A stretch of 28,423 bases of DNA. It comes from DASYAE01 sp036501535 (GTDB lineage: Bacteria; Actinomycetota; Actinomycetes; Streptomycetales; Catenulisporaceae). Of this stretch, positions 14,931-22,596 are shown piece after piece (position 1 is the first letter of the stretch; the number at the start of each line of letters is the position of its first letter). Below the pieces are notes generated by a model. It worked only from the letters and a program-made list of their open reading frames with translations. It was not told the origin of the DNA and did not search any database. The DNA lies in contig DASYAE010000155.1 in NCBI GenBank assembly GCA_036501535.1, forward strand, positions 1 to 28,423, given 5' to 3'. The translations under genes were made by a program, and so were the position numbers.

Positions 14931-15721
14931 ATGAGACCCAGATACTGCAGGTTCTCACCGAGAACACGCCCGCGGACACGCGGGCCCGCGGACTGGAGCG
15001 CTGGTGGCTCCTTGTCGCGAAGCGCACCGTGGAGAACCTGCGCAGTGTGCTGCGTCTGGAGATCTACGCGTCGCCCGGCGCCCGGTCCGACCTGCCGGGG
15101 GTCTCGCCGTACTCGCAGAGCCTCATCGAGGAGGCTCGGATGTTCCGGGCGGAGGTGTTTTTCGCCTCTGGGCGCCGTCCCTCGTTCCGCACGCAGGACG
15201 GTGCCTTTGCGGACAGCGCCGTCACGGATGACCACGCCTACCACATCGTGTGCCGTGATTCGAGCGGCGCCCTCGCCGGTTACATCCGGGCGGACGTGAC
15301 CGACCTGCAGCGCCATTCGTCGGTCGTGGAGCACCTCGGCGTGCAGCACACCGAGGAGGTCCTGCAGCGGCTCGGTGTCCGTGCCGGCCAGGTGCTCGAG
15401 ATGGGGCGGCTCGCGGTGTCCGCAGGGAGCCGGTGGCAGGGTGTCGCCGAGGCCATGGTCGTCTCGGCTCATGCGCTGGCCTGTCGCCTGGACTGCTGGA
15501 TCCTGTGGTGCACCGCGGCCGAGGGCGACGGCCAGAAGCACTACTTCGTCCGGTACGGCGCCACCGAACTGCCCGGGAGTTCTGCGTACGTGCCCAAGTA
15601 CTCGGACAGCGCCTGTGTGGTCGTCCAGGATCTGCGCGACGTGCTGCCGCGGATCCGGGACGCCGTCCGCTTGGTTGATGAGGCCGTCTTCGGCGCCGCC
15701 CATCGGCGCCGGCCAATCTAA
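14927..15721 (+). CDS. GNAT-fold N-acyltransferase, FeeM/autoinducer-synthase-like
   Basis: This 264-residue protein resembles the GNAT-related N-acyl amino acid synthases (FeeM type) and the LuxI-like acyl-homoserine lactone synthases, which transfer an acyl chain from an acyl carrier protein or CoA to an amine. Landmarks are EEARMFRAEVFFASGRRPSF at about 69-87, the strand AYHIVCRDSSGALAGYIRAD at 104-123, VLEMGRLAVS at 156-165 with the conserved Glu-Met-Gly-Arg, and LDCWILWCTAAEG. The C-terminal HYFVRYGATELPG is like the GNAT motif B. The ATG overlaps the preceding short ORF, and the next gene follows after 11 bp. The acyl donor and amine acceptor are unknown. No LuxR-type receptor lies nearby. 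Confidence 0.72.
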   Translation: MNETQILQVLTENTPADTRARGLERWWLLVAKRTVENLRSVLRLEIYASPGARSDLPGVSPYSQSLIEEARMFRAEVFFASGRRPSFRTQDGAFADSAVTDDHAYHIVCRDSSGALAGYIRADVTDLQRHSSVVEHLGVQHTEEVLQRLGVRAGQVLEMGRLAVSAGSRWQGVAEAMVVSAHALACRLDCWILWCTAAEGDGQKHYFVRYGATELPGSSAYVPKYSDSACVVVQDLRDVLPRIRDAVRLVDEAVFGAAHRRRPI

Positions 15722-15732
15722 GGAGACTGAGG

Positions 15733-16464
15733 ATGGGCAACATCCTGGACGCATACGAAGCCGCGGTGACGACCGCCCGACGCGCCCTGAGCGAGGATCC
15801 GGCCATCCAGGAGGCCGTGTCGCCGGACTCCCCGGCCGACCTGTTCCGGCTGTACATGATCAGGTTCAGCGCGCACGGCGTGAAGATGACCGAGTCGGTG
15901 ACCTCGTGGATCAGCCGGGCCGGCGACCGCTGCGTGGAGCTCGGCCGCGAGGAGCTCGGCCGGGCGCTGCGGGCGCACGCGCGCAGCGAGGCCGGCCATG
16001 AGAAGCTCATGGAGAACGACACCCGTCTCCTGGTCGAGGCGTGGAACCGGTCGCACGCCGCGCAGCTCGACGCGGACGAGCTGCTCAACGTCCCGACACT
16101 GTACTCGGCGCGCAAGTACATCCAGCTGCACGAGGACGTGATCGCCGGGCCGCGGCCCTATGCCCAGATCGCCGTCGAGTTCGAGATCGAGCGGCTCTCC
16201 GTGGTGGTCGGCCCGCAGGTGCTGGCCCGGTGCGCGCAGACGCTGGACGACGGCGGCTACAGCTTCCTGGCCGAGCACGTCGAGCTGGACCAAGGGCACA
16301 CCGCGTTCAACGAGCGGCAGCTCAGCCGGCTGCTCGAGGCGGACGACAGCGACCTGGTCGGCTTGGTCGAGACCGGCCAGGAGGCACTGAAGTGGTACCA
16401 GGCGTTCCTCGCCGAGTGCTCGGCGCTGGCGAAGACCGATCTGGCCCGGGCCAATGCAGAGTGA
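15733..16464 (+). CDS. Heme-oxygenase-like diiron protein (iron-containing redox enzyme family)
   Basis: This 243-residue all-helical protein matches the heme-oxygenase-like diiron oxidase/oxygenase group, which includes UndA, BesC and the central domain of SznF. Two matching ligand motifs exactly 100 residues apart are visible: H82-x3-E86-x2-H89 in AHARSEAGHEKL and H182-x3-D186-x2-H189 in EHVELDQGHTAF. A helix between them carries several acids (IAVEFEIERL, Glu149-Glu153). Family members use O2 for oxidative decarboxylation, C-C cleavage or N-oxygenation of amino-acid or fatty-acid-like substrates. The reaction here is not known. The gene follows the acyltransferase by 11 bp with AAGGAG and GAGG sites, and overlaps the methyltransferase by 11 bp. 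Confidence 0.78.
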   Translation: MGNILDAYEAAVTTARRALSEDPAIQEAVSPDSPADLFRLYMIRFSAHGVKMTESVTSWISRAGDRCVELGREELGRALRAHARSEAGHEKLMENDTRLLVEAWNRSHAAQLDADELLNVPTLYSARKYIQLHEDVIAGPRPYAQIAVEFEIERLSVVVGPQVLARCAQTLDDGGYSFLAEHVELDQGHTAFNERQLSRLLEADDSDLVGLVETGQEALKWYQAFLAECSALAKTDLARANAE

Positions 16465-17440
16465 GCTGGTGGCCGGCGCCGTGCCGGCAGTGCGTAGGAG
16501 GCGCCTGATTCCCGGCGCGCCGGATGCGTTGGTCGTGACGGCCCTGGGGCTGCGCGACGGTTTCACCCGCGGCGAGCGTCCCCGGATCCCCGAGCCGATG
16601 GTCATCGACGAGGCCGACGCGGTCGCGAGGTTCAGCGAGGGCGCCGCGAGCCAGCCGGCGATGCGCAACGTCTACGACTTCCAGGCCCGGGCGCTCAACG
16701 TCCTCGTTCCGCGCGGCGGCCGCGTGCTGGACCTCGGCGTCGGGTCGGGCCACGCGCTCGCCCACTTCCTGCAGCGGCGTCCGGACGTCACCGCTGTCGG
16801 CGTCGACCTCTCCGAGGGCATGCTGGATCAAGCGCGGGCGATGTTCCACGCGGCCGGGCTGGGGGAGCGGGTCAGTCTCCTGCGGGCGGACATGTGCGAC
16901 CTGCCGGCCGAGGTGGACCGCGTGCAGATCGACGCGGTGGCCAGCATCTGGACCCTCCATCAGCTTCCCGACCTGCGCACGCTGTCGGCGGCCCTGGACT
17001 CGGTCGCCGCCGTGCGCAAGCGGCACGGCGCGGCCGTCTGGCTGCTGGACTTCCAGCGGCTGTCCCGCGCGGATTCGTTCGCGGACATGCTCGCGGCCAC
17101 CGACCCGCACTATCCGGCGGCGCTGCGCCAGGACGCGCTCGACAGCGAGGCGGCCGCGTTCACCGCGGCCGAGCTGCGCGAGCAACTGACGCTGGCCGGC
17201 CTCGGCGACGCGCGCCACCGGGTGACCGTGCCGCTGAAGATGCTCCAGGCCGCGTGGCTCGCGGGCCGACGGGACGCCTCGGACGGCGCGGCTGCCTGGG
17301 TCGAGGTGCCCCTCGACGCCGAGACCGAGCGTCGGGCCACCATGCTGCGGCGCGCGTTCAGCACCTCCCGGAAGGCGCCGCTGCCGCGCGGGAAGGCCGT
17401 TGGCGACAGAGCCAAGACGAGTGCGGTGCGGGCGGCGTAA
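16454..17440 (+). CDS. Class I SAM-dependent methyltransferase
   Basis: This 328-residue protein has a Rossmann-type methyltransferase core with motif I VLDLGVGSGHALAHF at about 91-105, GVDLSEGMLDQA near 118, LRADMCDLPAE as the acidic loop, and a later VWLLDFQRL strand. About 85 N-terminal residues precede the core and include an Arg cluster followed by LIPGA, a string also present in the 38-residue ORF upstream. The Arg-rich tail ends at 17440. It overlaps the diiron gene by 11 bp, so the two are co-translated. It could methylate O or N of the molecule made by the acyltransferase and diiron enzymes. A hairpin follows 24 bp after the stop. Confidence 0.85.
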   Translation: MQSELVAGAVPAVRRRRLIPGAPDALVVTALGLRDGFTRGERPRIPEPMVIDEADAVARFSEGAASQPAMRNVYDFQARALNVLVPRGGRVLDLGVGSGHALAHFLQRRPDVTAVGVDLSEGMLDQARAMFHAAGLGERVSLLRADMCDLPAEVDRVQIDAVASIWTLHQLPDLRTLSAALDSVAAVRKRHGAAVWLLDFQRLSRADSFADMLAATDPHYPAALRQDALDSEAAAFTAAELREQLTLAGLGDARHRVTVPLKMLQAAWLAGRRDASDGAAAWVEVPLDAETERRATMLRRAFSTSRKAPLPRGKAVGDRAKTSAVRAA

Positions 17441-17464
17441 CAACACTGACGCGAGGTCAGCAGA

Positions 17465-17518
17465 ACGGCGGTCACTGCGATCCGAGTCGGTAAGGGCTCC
17501 GATCGCGGTGACCGCCGT
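17465..17518. terminator. Strong hairpin terminator between convergent genes
   Basis: The arms 17465-17482 (ACGGCGGTCACTGCGATC) and 17501-17518 pair over 18 bases with one T:G wobble around an 18-base loop. It lies 24 bp after the methyltransferase stop and 52 bp before the stop of the convergent SRPBCC gene, so it could end both transcripts. There is no U-tract, as is common in actinobacteria. Confidence 0.75.
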
Positions 17519-17570
17519 CCAGCCGGAACCGAACGACGAGGAGGGAGGAGGGCCGCGGTGCCCGGGTTTT

Positions 17571-17825
17571 TCAGCTCCCCTCGGCGAATAGGGCGGCGTA
17601 CCGGGCCAGGTACAGCGGCCATCCGGCGTCGTTCGCGACGCCGTCGGCGACGGCCTGCCAGCCGGGGCGGGGTTCGAAGACTGTCTCGGCGATCGGTGCC
17701 TTGAGCAGGTTGTGCTCCGGCGGCTTGAAGTCGCCGAACCGCTCGGTGAATACGGTGAAGGCCCGCTCGATCGGCGCCTGGACGACGATCTGCCGGCGAA
17801 CCACTGTGGTCGTTGCCGGGGTCAT
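17571..17825 (-). pseudogene. SRPBCC (AHSA1-type) gene with internal in-frame deletion
   Basis: The 84 encoded residues begin RRQIVVQAPIERAFTVFTER, then GDFKPPEHNLL and ETVFEPR, and jump directly to PGWQAVADGVANDAGWPLYL. In AHSA1-type START-fold proteins usually encoded next to ArsR regulators, about 65-70 residues separate these blocks (the GG-x-Y strand, the W-E-P-P strands and the long strand before GPGW). That whole middle sheet is missing, so the hydrophobic pocket cannot form normally. The frame is kept, with no stop. Its ATG overlaps the ArsR stop in ATGA, the usual operon layout. I call it a pseudogene, although a short protein may still be made. Confidence 0.7.
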
Positions 17826-18145
17826 GGCTTCTCCTCTTCGGGTTGTTCGACGAGGTCCTGGTAGCCGGCGAGGGCCCGGTTCCAGAAGGTCTCGAGCTGA
17901 TCGCGCAGCGCGGCCACGCCGGCCGGGTTGAGCCGGTAGATGCGCCGGGTTCCGGCCGCGCGGTCGGTGACCAGGCCCGCGCTCTTGAGCACCTTCAGGT
18001 GCTGCGAGACCGCAGGCCTGCTCACGGGCAGTTCGTCCGCCAGTTCGCCGACCGCGCGCGGGCGCTCGGCCAGCCGCGCGATGATGGCGCGCCTGGTGGG
18101 ATCCCCCAGCACGCCGAGTGCGTCGCCGGGTTGGTAAGTGTCCAC
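17822..18145 (-). CDS. ArsR-family winged-helix repressor
   Basis: This 107-residue protein has the compact ArsR form: ALGVLGDPTRRAIIARLAER, then the helix-turn-helix ELADELPVSRPAVSQHLKVL at about 34-53, and the wing TDRAAGTRRIYRLNPAGV. No metal-binding ELCVCDL motif is present, so it belongs to the metal-independent branch that is often paired with an SRPBCC protein. The GTG at 18145 gives VDTYQPGDALGVLGDPTRR, matching relatives; the longer in-frame extension upstream has noncoding-like Arg-rich sequence. A palindrome and a TATACT box directly precede the start, suggesting autoregulation and a leaderless message. The downstream partner gene is damaged. Confidence 0.88.
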   Translation of the reverse strand: MDTYQPGDALGVLGDPTRRAIIARLAERPRAVGELADELPVSRPAVSQHLKVLKSAGLVTDRAAGTRRIYRLNPAGVAALRDQLETFWNRALAGYQDLVEQPEEEKP

Positions 18146-18150
18146 GAACG

Positions 18151-18166
18151 GTAAGTATAGACTTAC
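18151..18166. promoter_or_regulatory. Probable ArsR operator
   Basis: GTAAGT and ACTTAC are perfect inverse arms around ATAG. Extending outward by two bases gives seven of eight matches. The site lies 5 bp upstream of the regulator's GTG and overlaps its likely -10 box, ideal for autorepression. A further GTAAG half-site occurs at 18134-18138, inside the first codons. Confidence 0.6.
18154..18159 (-). promoter_or_regulatory. Putative -10 box for a leaderless arsR transcript
   Basis: On the minus strand TATACT stands eight bases before the GTG start at 18145, so transcription would begin at or next to the start codon. No ribosome-binding site is present, as expected of a leaderless message. 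No clear -35 is visible. Confidence 0.4.
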
Positions 18167-18316
18167 GGTAGGAATGTGGGTCAAGAGTGGGCCGGGCCAT
18201 AGGCCTCGCGCATGTGCGCGGCGGCGACGGCTGAACCTGAACCTGAGTCGGGGTTGCGCCGACGCCGAAGCCCGCGACACGGGGATGCGCCGTGTCGCGG
18301 GCCGTCTCGGCGTGGG

Positions 18317-19510
18317 TCAGGTGATGAGGTCGGATGTCGTCAACGTGTTCGACGATGCCTGGATGTTGGTCGGCGGGTAGGGGCCGCCGTAGGCGTTCTG
18401 GTCGACGAAGGCGACCAGGGTCTCGCCGCCCTCGTCGGGTGTGTAGTCGGCGGTGCAGGAGGTTCCGCTTCCGCACCTCGCGAGCAGCGTGTCGGTCGTC
18501 TCGTCGTAGATCTCGATGAAGTACGGCGTGGGGCCGACGTCGGAGTTCGTGCTGGCGGTGTAGACGCCGGGGCCGCCGTCGAAGACCACGCTCGGCCCGC
18601 TGAGCGTCACTTGGAGCCCCCCGCCGTTCCACGTGACGAAGCTGGTGCCGGAGGTCGCCTGTACGGCCGGCGGCGGGAAGCCCTCCCCGAAGTCGGAGAC
18701 GTAGGCGACGTACGAGTGCGTTGTAGCAGAGCTTTGGCTTACCGTTTCGCTGCACGTCGTCCCGGATCCGCAGGGGGTCAGGAACGTGTCGGTGGTGGTG
18801 TCGTAGATCTCGATGTAGAACGGTGTCGGGCCCACGTCGGTGCTGGCGGTCGCGGTCAGTGTGCTGCTGTCTCCGACGCCCGTCGTGGTCGGATCGGCGG
18901 CCAGGCTCACCGAGATCGACTGCCAGAGCACGTAGACCGGCGGCGCCAGGTACTGCTCGCTTGCGCCTCCCGGGTAGGTGTCGGGCGGCACTTCGTTCGC
19001 CGCGGCGATGTCGGCGTAGAAGATCTGCTCCGTGGAGATCGGCTCGGTGACGCTCACGGTGCAGGTCGTTCCGAACCCACAGCTGGCGACGTAGCCCGGA
19101 CTGCCGGGCACGGAAGGCCAGCCGTCGCCGGTGTAGGCGTAGATGCGGATGTAGTACGGCGTCGGGCCGACATCCATGTTCGCGGTGGCGGTGAGGGTCG
19201 TGTACTGCGTCGGCCACAGGTTGGTGGAGCTCGCCGTCAGCGTCAGCGACCACCCGTTGATGTCGGGTCGCGCCACGTTGGAGTGGGGCTCGCTCGGCTT
19301 GGCCGGGATGGCCGACCCGAGTGCGATGCCGGGCGAGTTGGGCGGCGGTGTCTGGACGGATTTGGTGCCGTGATGTGCGGTGCTCGCGGGTGCGGCGGTG
19401 ACAGCGGCGGTGGTGCTCGCCGCGGCGGGCGCGGCGCCGGTGACCATCATGCCCGCTGCACTGATCAGGCATGACGCGCCGAGCGCGGCAAGGATTGCGC
19501 GGATACGCAT
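18317..19510 (-). CDS. Secreted protein with three Ig-like repeats
   Basis: The 397-residue product begins with a Sec signal peptide (MRIRAILAALGASCLISAAG, then an Ala-rich segment with likely cleavage near AAAS at residue 32). A Pro/Ser/Thr-rich linker follows, then three repeats of about 100 residues starting near 88, 199 and 299. Each repeat carries DVGPTP (113, 225, 324), then a YI.IY strand, and a C-x(5)-C pair in C-GxGTxC form (144/150, 247/253, 346/352), so one small disulfide loop per domain is likely. No catalytic motif, sortase signal or membrane anchor is seen. It is probably an extracellular surface or matrix protein. AAAGGAG lies five bases before the ATG. It is divergent from the SARP gene. 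Confidence 0.82.
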   Translation of the reverse strand: MRIRAILAALGASCLISAAGMMVTGAAPAAASTTAAVTAAPASTAHHGTKSVQTPPPNSPGIALGSAIPAKPSEPHSNVARPDINGWSLTLTASSTNLWPTQYTTLTATANMDVGPTPYYIRIYAYTGDGWPSVPGSPGYVASCGFGTTCTVSVTEPISTEQIFYADIAAANEVPPDTYPGGASEQYLAPPVYVLWQSISVSLAADPTTTGVGDSSTLTATASTDVGPTPFYIEIYDTTTDTFLTPCGSGTTCSETVSQSSATTHSYVAYVSDFGEGFPPPAVQATSGTSFVTWNGGGLQVTLSGPSVVFDGGPGVYTASTNSDVGPTPYFIEIYDETTDTLLARCGSGTSCTADYTPDEGGETLVAFVDQNAYGGPYPPTNIQASSNTLTTSDLIT

Positions 19511-19649
19511 CAGGCTCCTTTCTCCACTGGTCGAACCGGTCGGCCCTACAATTCGTTGCGGGCGTTGGCGGACTCTTGATTTCGTCTTGGTCCGGCCGGG
19601 CAAGGCTTCTGCGGCTGGTGGGAGCGCCGGGCAGCTTGGGGGTGGCGGT

Positions 19650-22580
19650 GTGTCAGGAGACGACGAGGAACGGTTGCGAGTCGAGATCCTCGGTCCGGTG
19701 CGCGCCTGGCAGGGCGGTTCCGAGCTGCGGCTCGGCGCGCCGCAGCAGCGCGGGGTCCTGGCAGTGCTCGCCACGGCGGCGAACAGGGTGGTCTCCCGGG
19801 CCGAGCTCATCGACGCGCTGTGGGGTGAACGCCCTCCCGCGAGCGCCGCGAACGGCGTGCACGTCTTCGTCGCACAGCTGCGCCGGCTGCTGGAACCGCA
19901 GCGGGCGCGCAGGGAGCAGGGGGCAATCCTGCTCACCACCGGTCGCGGGTACGAGCTGAAGCTGGACCCTGACCATCTCGACGCCGAGGTCTTCGACCGG
20001 CAGATAACCGAGGCGCGCCAACAGCATGCCGAGGGGAGCCTCACGGCGTCGATCCGGTCCCTGGAAACCGCTCTGGAGTTGTGGAGAGCGGCCCCGCTGG
20101 CGGACATGCCCGGCCCGTGGGCGGAAATCGAGCGGGTGCGGCTGACCGAGCTGCGCCTGTCAGCGGTCGAGGAGCGCTTCGAGGTGATGCTGGCGCTGGG
20201 CCGTCATGTCGAGGCGGCCACGCAGCTCGCTGGCCTGGCCCGGGAATATCCGCTGCGCGAGCGGTTCAGCGGCCAGCTCATGCTCGCGCTCTACCGCTGC
20301 GGCCGGCGGGCAGATGCGCTGGCGGCGTATTCGGTCACCCGCAAGGCGCTGGTCGGGGAACTGGGCATCGAGCCGAGCGCGGCGCTGCGGTCAGTGCACG
20401 AGCGCGTGCTCACCGCCGATCCCACCCTCGATTTCGCTTCCCGCGCCGGCCCGGCGATCGGCGAGAGTAAGGCACAGCCTGCGCCGCGGGAGCTTCCCGC
20501 CGACGTGGCCGGGTTCACCGGAAGGGCGCGGGAGCTGGCCCAACTCGACGGCCTGCTGAACGCGGCGGACGCCGAAGTGGGTGCGCCCGCGATCGCCGTG
20601 GTCACCGGAACCGCCGGAGTCGGCAAGACCGCGCTGGCGTTGCGATGGGCGCACCGGGCCCTGGCCGTGTTCCCCGAGGGACAGCTCTATGTGGACCTGC
20701 GCGGTTACGACCCGGATCAGCCGATCGCGCCCGGTGACGCCTTGGCGGGATTCCTTCGCGCCCTCGGCGTGGCCGAGCGGGACGTCCCGGCCAGGGTGGA
20801 CGAGCGCGCCACCCGGTTTCGCACCTTGCTGGCCGACCGGCGCGTCCTCGTTGTGCTCGACAACGCGGCCACGGAGGAGCAGGTGCGCCCGCTGCTTCCG
20901 GGCAGCTCGTCCTGTGCCGTGCTGGTGACCAGCCGAGACGCCCTGGCCGGGCTGGTGGCGCGGCACGGCGCGAGGCGGATCGAGCTGGACCTGTTCGCGC
21001 CGGACGACGCGCTCGGACTGCTTCGCGCACTGCTCGGCGGCCGTGTGGACGCCGATCCCGAGGCGGCATCGACCCTGTGCGAGCAGTGCGCGCGCCTGCC
21101 GCTCGCGCTGCGGGTGGCCGCCGAGTTCGCCGCCGCGCATCCGGGCATGTCGCTGGCGGCGCTCACCGCCGAATTGTCCGACGAGCAACGCCGGCTGGAC
21201 CTGCTGGCGGCCGGCGGGGACGCGCGCAGCGCGGTGTCGGCGGTGTTCTCCTGGTCGTATCGCCACCTCCCGCAGGCGGCGGCGCGGGCGTTCCGGCTGC
21301 TCAGCCTGCATCCGGGTCCTGATTTCGACGTCTTCGCCGCGGCCGCCCTGACCGGTCGCGATCTCGCCGAGGGCCGCCGAGTCCTCGGCGTGCTCGCGCG
21401 GGGATACCTGATCAGGCCCACGTGGGTCGACCGGTACGACATGCATGACCTCATGAAAGCATACGGAGCTCAGCTTGCTGATGATGAGGACAGCGCCGCC
21501 GAACGCCGGGCGGCGCTGACCCGGCTGTTCGACCACTACGTTGCGGCTGCCGCCGCGGCGATGGAGGGCCTTGCCGGTGCGGACCGCGGACACCCGACCG
21601 GCACTGCGACCGCGACACAGGGCTCGACGACGCGGGTGCAGCCGGTGCAACTGGTTCAGCCGGTGCAACCGATGCAGCAGATACCGCCGGTGCACGACCC
21701 AGCGGCGGCTCGCGTCTGGCTGGACGCCGAGCGAACCGTCCTGATCGCAGTGGCCGCATACACGGCGGCCAACGGCTGGACCGCGCACGCCACCCGGCTC
21801 GCCGCCACGCTGTTCCGCTACCTCGACGACGGCCACTACACCGACGCGATCACCGTCCACGGGAGCGCCCTGCAGGCGGCTCGGCGCGGCGGTGACCGCG
21901 CCGCGGAGGCGACGGCGCTGACCAACCTGGGAATCGCGCACTGGCGGCAGGGCCGCTACGAGGCCGCGTGCGACCATCATCGTCAGGCGCTGGCGATCTT
22001 CCAGGAGATCGACGACCAGCCGGGCCGGGCCCGCGCGTGGGGCAACCTCGGGGTGGTGGCCTGGCAGCAGGGCCGCAGCGACGAAGCGCGCGGACATCAC
22101 GAGCAGGCGCTGGCGGTCTACCGCGCGACCGGCGATCAGCAGGGCCAGGCCCGTGCGCAGAGCAATCTCGGACTGGTCGCATGGCAGCAGGCCCGTTACG
22201 ACGACGCATACGGCTACCACGAGCGAGCGCTCGCGAGCTACCGGGAAGTCGGCGACAGGCTCGGCCAGGCCCGCGCGCTCGGCAATCTCGGCGCGGTGTG
22301 CGAACGGCAGGGCCGCTATTCGCGGGCCGGCGACTACCAGTGTGAGGCGCTGGCCGTGTTCCGCCGGCTGGGCCACCGGACCGGCGAGGCCATCGCGCTG
22401 TCGGATCTCGCGGACGCCCGGCACGGGCAGGGCTGCCGGGCGGAGGCCATCGGCCTGCTCGACCAGGCGCTGCTGATCTTCCGCGAGATCGGCGACAAGG
22501 CCGGCGAGGCCGAGACCCTGGATCGGCGGCGGCAGTTCGACGCCGCGCCGGTCGGCCGGCGAAGTCCGTCGAAGGCCTGA
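19650..22580 (+). CDS. SARP-family regulator with NB-ARC and TPR domains (AfsR-like)
   Basis: This regulator of about 976 residues has the AfsR layout. An OmpR-type winged helix at about 8-105 (LGPVRAW, RGVLAVLATAANRVVSRAEL, LLTTGRGYELKLD) is followed by the bacterial transcriptional activator domain to about 250 and an NB-ARC ATPase. The P-loop GTAGVGKTAL lies near 319, LLADRRVLVVLDNA is the Walker B region, and CARLPLALRV follows. A VQP-rich linker near 663-680 leads into TPRs at 754-953. SARPs activate secondary-metabolite clusters by binding direct heptamer repeats. GTG 19650 has GGGGGTGG just upstream. Targets are unknown; the acyltransferase/diiron/methyltransferase operon 2.2 kb away is a candidate by proximity only. 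Its stop is 8 bp from the stop of the convergent response regulator. Confidence 0.9.
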   Translation: MSGDDEERLRVEILGPVRAWQGGSELRLGAPQQRGVLAVLATAANRVVSRAELIDALWGERPPASAANGVHVFVAQLRRLLEPQRARREQGAILLTTGRGYELKLDPDHLDAEVFDRQITEARQQHAEGSLTASIRSLETALELWRAAPLADMPGPWAEIERVRLTELRLSAVEERFEVMLALGRHVEAATQLAGLAREYPLRERFSGQLMLALYRCGRRADALAAYSVTRKALVGELGIEPSAALRSVHERVLTADPTLDFASRAGPAIGESKAQPAPRELPADVAGFTGRARELAQLDGLLNAADAEVGAPAIAVVTGTAGVGKTALALRWAHRALAVFPEGQLYVDLRGYDPDQPIAPGDALAGFLRALGVAERDVPARVDERATRFRTLLADRRVLVVLDNAATEEQVRPLLPGSSSCAVLVTSRDALAGLVARHGARRIELDLFAPDDALGLLRALLGGRVDADPEAASTLCEQCARLPLALRVAAEFAAAHPGMSLAALTAELSDEQRRLDLLAAGGDARSAVSAVFSWSYRHLPQAAARAFRLLSLHPGPDFDVFAAAALTGRDLAEGRRVLGVLARGYLIRPTWVDRYDMHDLMKAYGAQLADDEDSAAERRAALTRLFDHYVAAAAAAMEGLAGADRGHPTGTATATQGSTTRVQPVQLVQPVQPMQQIPPVHDPAAARVWLDAERTVLIAVAAYTAANGWTAHATRLAATLFRYLDDGHYTDAITVHGSALQAARRGGDRAAEATALTNLGIAHWRQGRYEAACDHHRQALAIFQEIDDQPGRARAWGNLGVVAWQQGRSDEARGHHEQALAVYRATGDQQGQARAQSNLGLVAWQQARYDDAYGYHERALASYREVGDRLGQARALGNLGAVCERQGRYSRAGDYQCEALAVFRRLGHRTGEAIALSDLADARHGQGCRAEAIGLLDQALLIFREIGDKAGEAETLDRRRQFDAAPVGRRSPSKA
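21909..22508 (+). repeat. Five in-register TPR-coding repeats of 120 bp
   Basis: Within the SARP gene, units begin at 21909, 22029, 22149, 22269 and 22389. Each encodes 40 residues of the NLG-x-(4)-QGRY...HxxQALA-(x)-FR-x-(3)-D form, with no length variation. This is the 40-residue TPR type seen in AfsR-like and kinesin-light-chain-like proteins. The shared DNA similarity is a possible site of recombination. Confidence 0.75.
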
Positions 22581-22596
22581 ACTGCCCGCTAGGCCT
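22573..22596. terminator. Hairpin spanning both stop codons of convergent genes
   Basis: AGGCCT at 22573-22578 and AGGCCT at 22591-22596 pair as a six-base stem around a 12-base loop. The stem and loop contain the SARP stop (22578-22580) and the response-regulator stop (22589-22591). With only 8 bp between the genes, this is the only candidate for transcript separation. The stem is short. Confidence 0.35.

Noticed and set aside
18212..19474. Long plus-strand frame opposite the secreted repeat protein.
   Set aside because: It is low-complexity Arg/Gly/Val sequence. The minus strand has a signal peptide, a ribosome site and three conserved repeats.
20391..22424. Long minus-strand frame opposite the SARP regulator.
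   Set aside because: The plus strand has complete SARP, NB-ARC and TPR motifs, so the antisense frame is a GC artefact.
21600..22510. CRISPR-like or tandem-repeat array suggested by regular spacing.
   Set aside because: The 120-bp periodicity is fully explained by in-frame TPR coding repeats within the SARP gene. No CRISPR-type short direct repeats were seen anywhere in the window.
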